DNA of 64,000 nucleotides from Chryseolinea sp. H1M3-3 (GTDB lineage: Bacteria > Bacteroidota > Bacteroidia > Cytophagales > Cyclobacteriaceae). The notes under the pieces were generated by a model. The model saw only the letters and a list, made by a program, of their open reading frames with translations, was not told the DNA's origin and did not search any database. Positions 62,166-64,000 of this stretch are shown one piece after another. Numbering within the stretch: the stretch's first letter is position 1; each line of letters begins with the position of its first letter. A program made the position numbers and the translations under genes. Location of the stretch: the NCBI RefSeq assembly GCF_029360725.1, contig NZ_JARKMY010000001.1, positions 124,001-188,000 of the forward strand, given 5' to 3'.

Positions 62166-63185
62166 CTATAGGGCCATGATGTCGTCCCATACTTTTTGAA
62201 TGACAGGAATACCATGCTTACTGTTGTCTTCTCTGACAGACAAAACCCTTTCTCCGGGATACAATACCTTCGAATTTTTTTCAGGAATGGATTGATGATA
62301 ATCATCAATTATATGTTGGAGTAAGCCCGGAATCGAACTGGAATTTTTAAGTTTTGAAAGATTAACTACAATAAACACCTGGGAAAGATTGTTCTCAACA
62401 TTTTGTTTTGAGATATCGACTACCGGGAAACCGCCGGAAAGCATTGCTGCAAGTATATCCAAAAGCAACGATAGGCCTGAGCCTTTCCAGTATCCAATAG
62501 GCAATGTTCTTTCGCTATCCCGAATGGATGCAGGATCTGTGGTTAGCGCACCGTGCTTATCATACCCACCGGGTACTGGAAGTTGTTGATTGCGCAACAC
62601 ATGCAAATCAAGTGCGCCATATGAAAATTGCGACATGGCCATATCCAAAACGATCGCTTCATTTTGATAGGGTACCGCAATTACCAGGGGATTATTACCA
62701 AGTTTTGCATCCATACCTCCCCAAGCCGGCATGTTTTTAATGGTGTTTGTCCAGCCAATAAAAGCGTAACCTTGCTTTGCTGCTCTCCATCCATAAGTAC
62801 CGCCACGCATCCAGTGATTTGTGTTAGCGATGGCAACACAACCCATCCCATGCCGGCTAGCAATTTCAATTGCGCGGTCTGTGCAGACTAACGCATTGAG
62901 TGGACCTGGGCCCAACTGTCCGTTCCATTGTTCAATTGCTCCACCCTGGTGTATACAAACAGGTTCTTTGTCCGGCTTTATATGTCCGTCAATAACATAT
63001 TTAATAAACTTTGAAAATCGATTTACGCCATGCGTGTAAACTCCTTCGAGGCTATTGACGGTGTAAATTTCTGCTAGTTTTTTTGCTTTATCTTCCGTGA
63101 AATTATACTTCAGTAGAATGCGATTAAATTCAGATTCCATAAGAGAAGCGGGAACCTTTACAGATTGGGTAGTGGATGTTGACAT
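62166..63185 (-). CDS. YiaK-type 2,3-diketo-L-gulonate reductase (Ldh2 family dehydrogenase)
   Basis: NAD(P)-dependent oxidoreductase of the malate/L-lactate dehydrogenase 2 family, 339 residues. Family motifs: SLEGVYTHGVNRF with the catalytic His (H52), GGAIEQWNGQLGPGP, AIANTNHWMRGGTYGWRAAKQGYAFIGWTNT, MSQFSYGALDLH, and YWKGSGLSLLLDILAAMLSGG. The length and the GSGLS loop match YiaK/DlgD, which reduces 2,3-diketo-L-gulonate, but other keto-sugar acids are possible. It follows the GH3 gene by 57 bases on the same strand, so a sugar-utilisation operon is likely. Confidence 0.9.
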   Translation of the reverse strand: MSTSTTQSVKVPASLMESEFNRILLKYNFTEDKAKKLAEIYTVNSLEGVYTHGVNRFSKFIKYVIDGHIKPDKEPVCIHQGGAIEQWNGQLGPGPLNALVCTDRAIEIASRHGMGCVAIANTNHWMRGGTYGWRAAKQGYAFIGWTNTIKNMPAWGGMDAKLGNNPLVIAVPYQNEAIVLDMAMSQFSYGALDLHVLRNQQLPVPGGYDKHGALTTDPASIRDSERTLPIGYWKGSGLSLLLDILAAMLSGGFPVVDISKQNVENNLSQVFIVVNLSKLKNSSSIPGLLQHIIDDYHQSIPEKNSKVLYPGERVLSVREDNSKHGIPVIQKVWDDIMAL

Positions 63186-63242
63186 TTTAATAACCTGAAA
63201 TTCTCGTTAAAAAATAAGTCCGAAGTATAAGAAGTATTTGTC

Positions 63243-64000
63243 TTAAAAGATTACCTCTCCTGTAAGTTTAACATTTTTTGAAGAATTACCTGTCAAAATC
63301 AGGAACCTGCCAGGCTCAAGCACCCACTCCTTCCGGATGTCATCATAATATTTAAAGGCACTTTCGTCCAAGACTAATTCTACAGCTTTTGATTCTTTAG
63401 GCTTAAGGAATATTTTCTTAAATGCTTTCAATTCCTTATCGGGCCTCTCTACAGTTGCAGCCTCATCGCGAACATACACTTGTATTACCTCCGCCCCGGC
63501 CATAGTACCCGTATTCGTTACTTCAAGACTGACCTTAACCTTAAGGCCTTGCTTTTCTACTTTAAATTTATCAAACGCAAAGTTTGTATACGATAGCCCA
63601 TAACCAAAAGGATACAACGGTTGAATTTTTTTTGTATCAAAATAGCGATAGCCCACTAGCAATCCTTCTTTGTAATGCACAACATCGCTTCCCGGGTATT
63701 CACCTAGTGCATGAGCAGGACTATCTTCAAGTTTTACCGGGAATGTCATGGGCAGTTTTCCTGATGGATTAGTCTCGCCAAAGATAATTTTCGCAATTGC
63801 TCTGCCTCCTTCCATACCCGGATACCAAGCTTGCATGATAGCCGTCGATTGATCACTCCACGCTGACATGTCGGTAGGCCCGCCACCATATAACACAATA
63901 ATTGTATTGTGATTTACTTTCTGAATAGCCTGTATTAACTCATCCTGTCCGAACGGAAGATTCATATTTGGTTTGTCAACCGTTTCAGAGTCAAAGGCGT
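63243..64000 (-). CDS. Glycoside hydrolase family 3, C-terminal part (cut by window edge)
   Basis: The C-terminal portion (about 252 residues in the window) of a GH3 beta-glucosidase or related hydrolase; the start and catalytic Asp of the N-terminal TIM barrel lie beyond 64000. Visible: the GQDELIQAIQKVNHNTIIVLYGGGPTDM region of the second domain, WYPGMEGGRAIAKIIFGETNPSGKLPMTFP (loop next to the acid/base Glu), PLYPFGYGLSYTNFAF and a C-terminal fibronectin-III-like domain (KVSLEVTNTGTMAGAEVIQVYVRDE). The frame stays open to the edge, reading AFDSETVDKPN before the first internal Met. Sugar specificity cannot be seen. Confidence 0.93.
   Translation of the reverse strand, partial: AFDSETVDKPNMNLPFGQDELIQAIQKVNHNTIIVLYGGGPTDMSAWSDQSTAIMQAWYPGMEGGRAIAKIIFGETNPSGKLPMTFPVKLEDSPAHALGEYPGSDVVHYKEGLLVGYRYFDTKKIQPLYPFGYGLSYTNFAFDKFKVEKQGLKVKVSLEVTNTGTMAGAEVIQVYVRDEAATVERPDKELKAFKKIFLKPKESKAVELVLDESAFKYYDDIRKEWVLEPGRFLILTGNSSKNVKLTGEVIF

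Noticed and set aside
1-64000. tRNA or rRNA genes, insertion sequences, prophage
   Set aside because: No tRNA T-loop/acceptor pattern, rRNA segment, transposase or phage gene was recognised by reading; a tRNAscan or ISfinder run would be decisive.

Overview
The window looks like chromosomal backbone of a Bacteroidota bacterium, most likely order Cytophagales. Reasons: DUF3078, DUF2851, DUF2911 and DUF4905-type proteins; a gingipain-fold type IX secretion sortase with a C-terminal sorting domain; TAnnTTTG promoter elements; arginine synthesis through an N-acylated carbamoyltransferase; and signal peptides ending in a Gln-rich AQ-type site. There is no prophage, insertion sequence, CRISPR array or tRNA. 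The organism assignment is inference from gene families.

Layout. 1-100: 5' part of the tmRNA gene (minus strand), running off the left edge. 0.3-2.0 kb: dnaX, split into two frames at a run of ten A's exactly where gamma/tau frameshifting occurs. 2-6.8 kb: 7TM-DISM sensor, HerA-like ATPase, DUF3078 outer-membrane protein, receiver-only response regulator. 6.9-11 kb: LysM transglycosylase, O-methyltransferase, M16 peptidase. 11-15.5 kb: a small unknown gene and a four-gene minus operon (DUF2851, membrane protein, NeuD-like acyltransferase, nucleoside phosphorylase). 15.6-19.7 kb: pyrF, lolA, ftsK. 19.8-30.7 kb: S9 peptidase, lipocalin-like lipoprotein, pyrD, xerD, aroQ, M48 protease, class III aminotransferase, double redoxin, DUF2911 protein and a FabZ-like protein that lacks the catalytic His.

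30.7-40.2 kb is the most coherent block: an arginine operon on the minus strand (GNAT acetyltransferase, argG, argC, argD, argF', argB, argE', an isochorismatase-fold protein, argH). It encodes the whole route from glutamate to arginine through N-acetylcitrulline. It has a long, hairpin-rich leader, a tiny Arg-rich ORF before argB, and a translationally coupled isochorismatase-fold gene whose nucleophilic Cys is Ser.

40.3-46 kb: a small membrane protein and the 1639-residue PorU2-like sortase. 46-51.4 kb: two regulator-led operons, PadR/PspC with a 20-residue membrane peptide, and an ECF sigma factor/anti-sigma-like/Asp-rich outer-membrane protein set closed by a strong terminator. 51.6-59.8 kb: TetR regulator, DinB, lipoprotein, NYN-LOTUS nuclease, LysM/double-psi-barrel protein, NfeD-KdsB pair, alpha/beta hydrolase. 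59.9-64 kb: an exported protein with squalene-cyclase-type repeats, a MOSC protein, a YiaK-type dehydrogenase and a glycoside hydrolase family 3 gene cut by the right edge.

I found no clearly new defence or mobile system. The best leads are the dnaX frameshift site, the unexplained parts of the arginine operon, and several enzyme-like proteins missing their catalytic residue.
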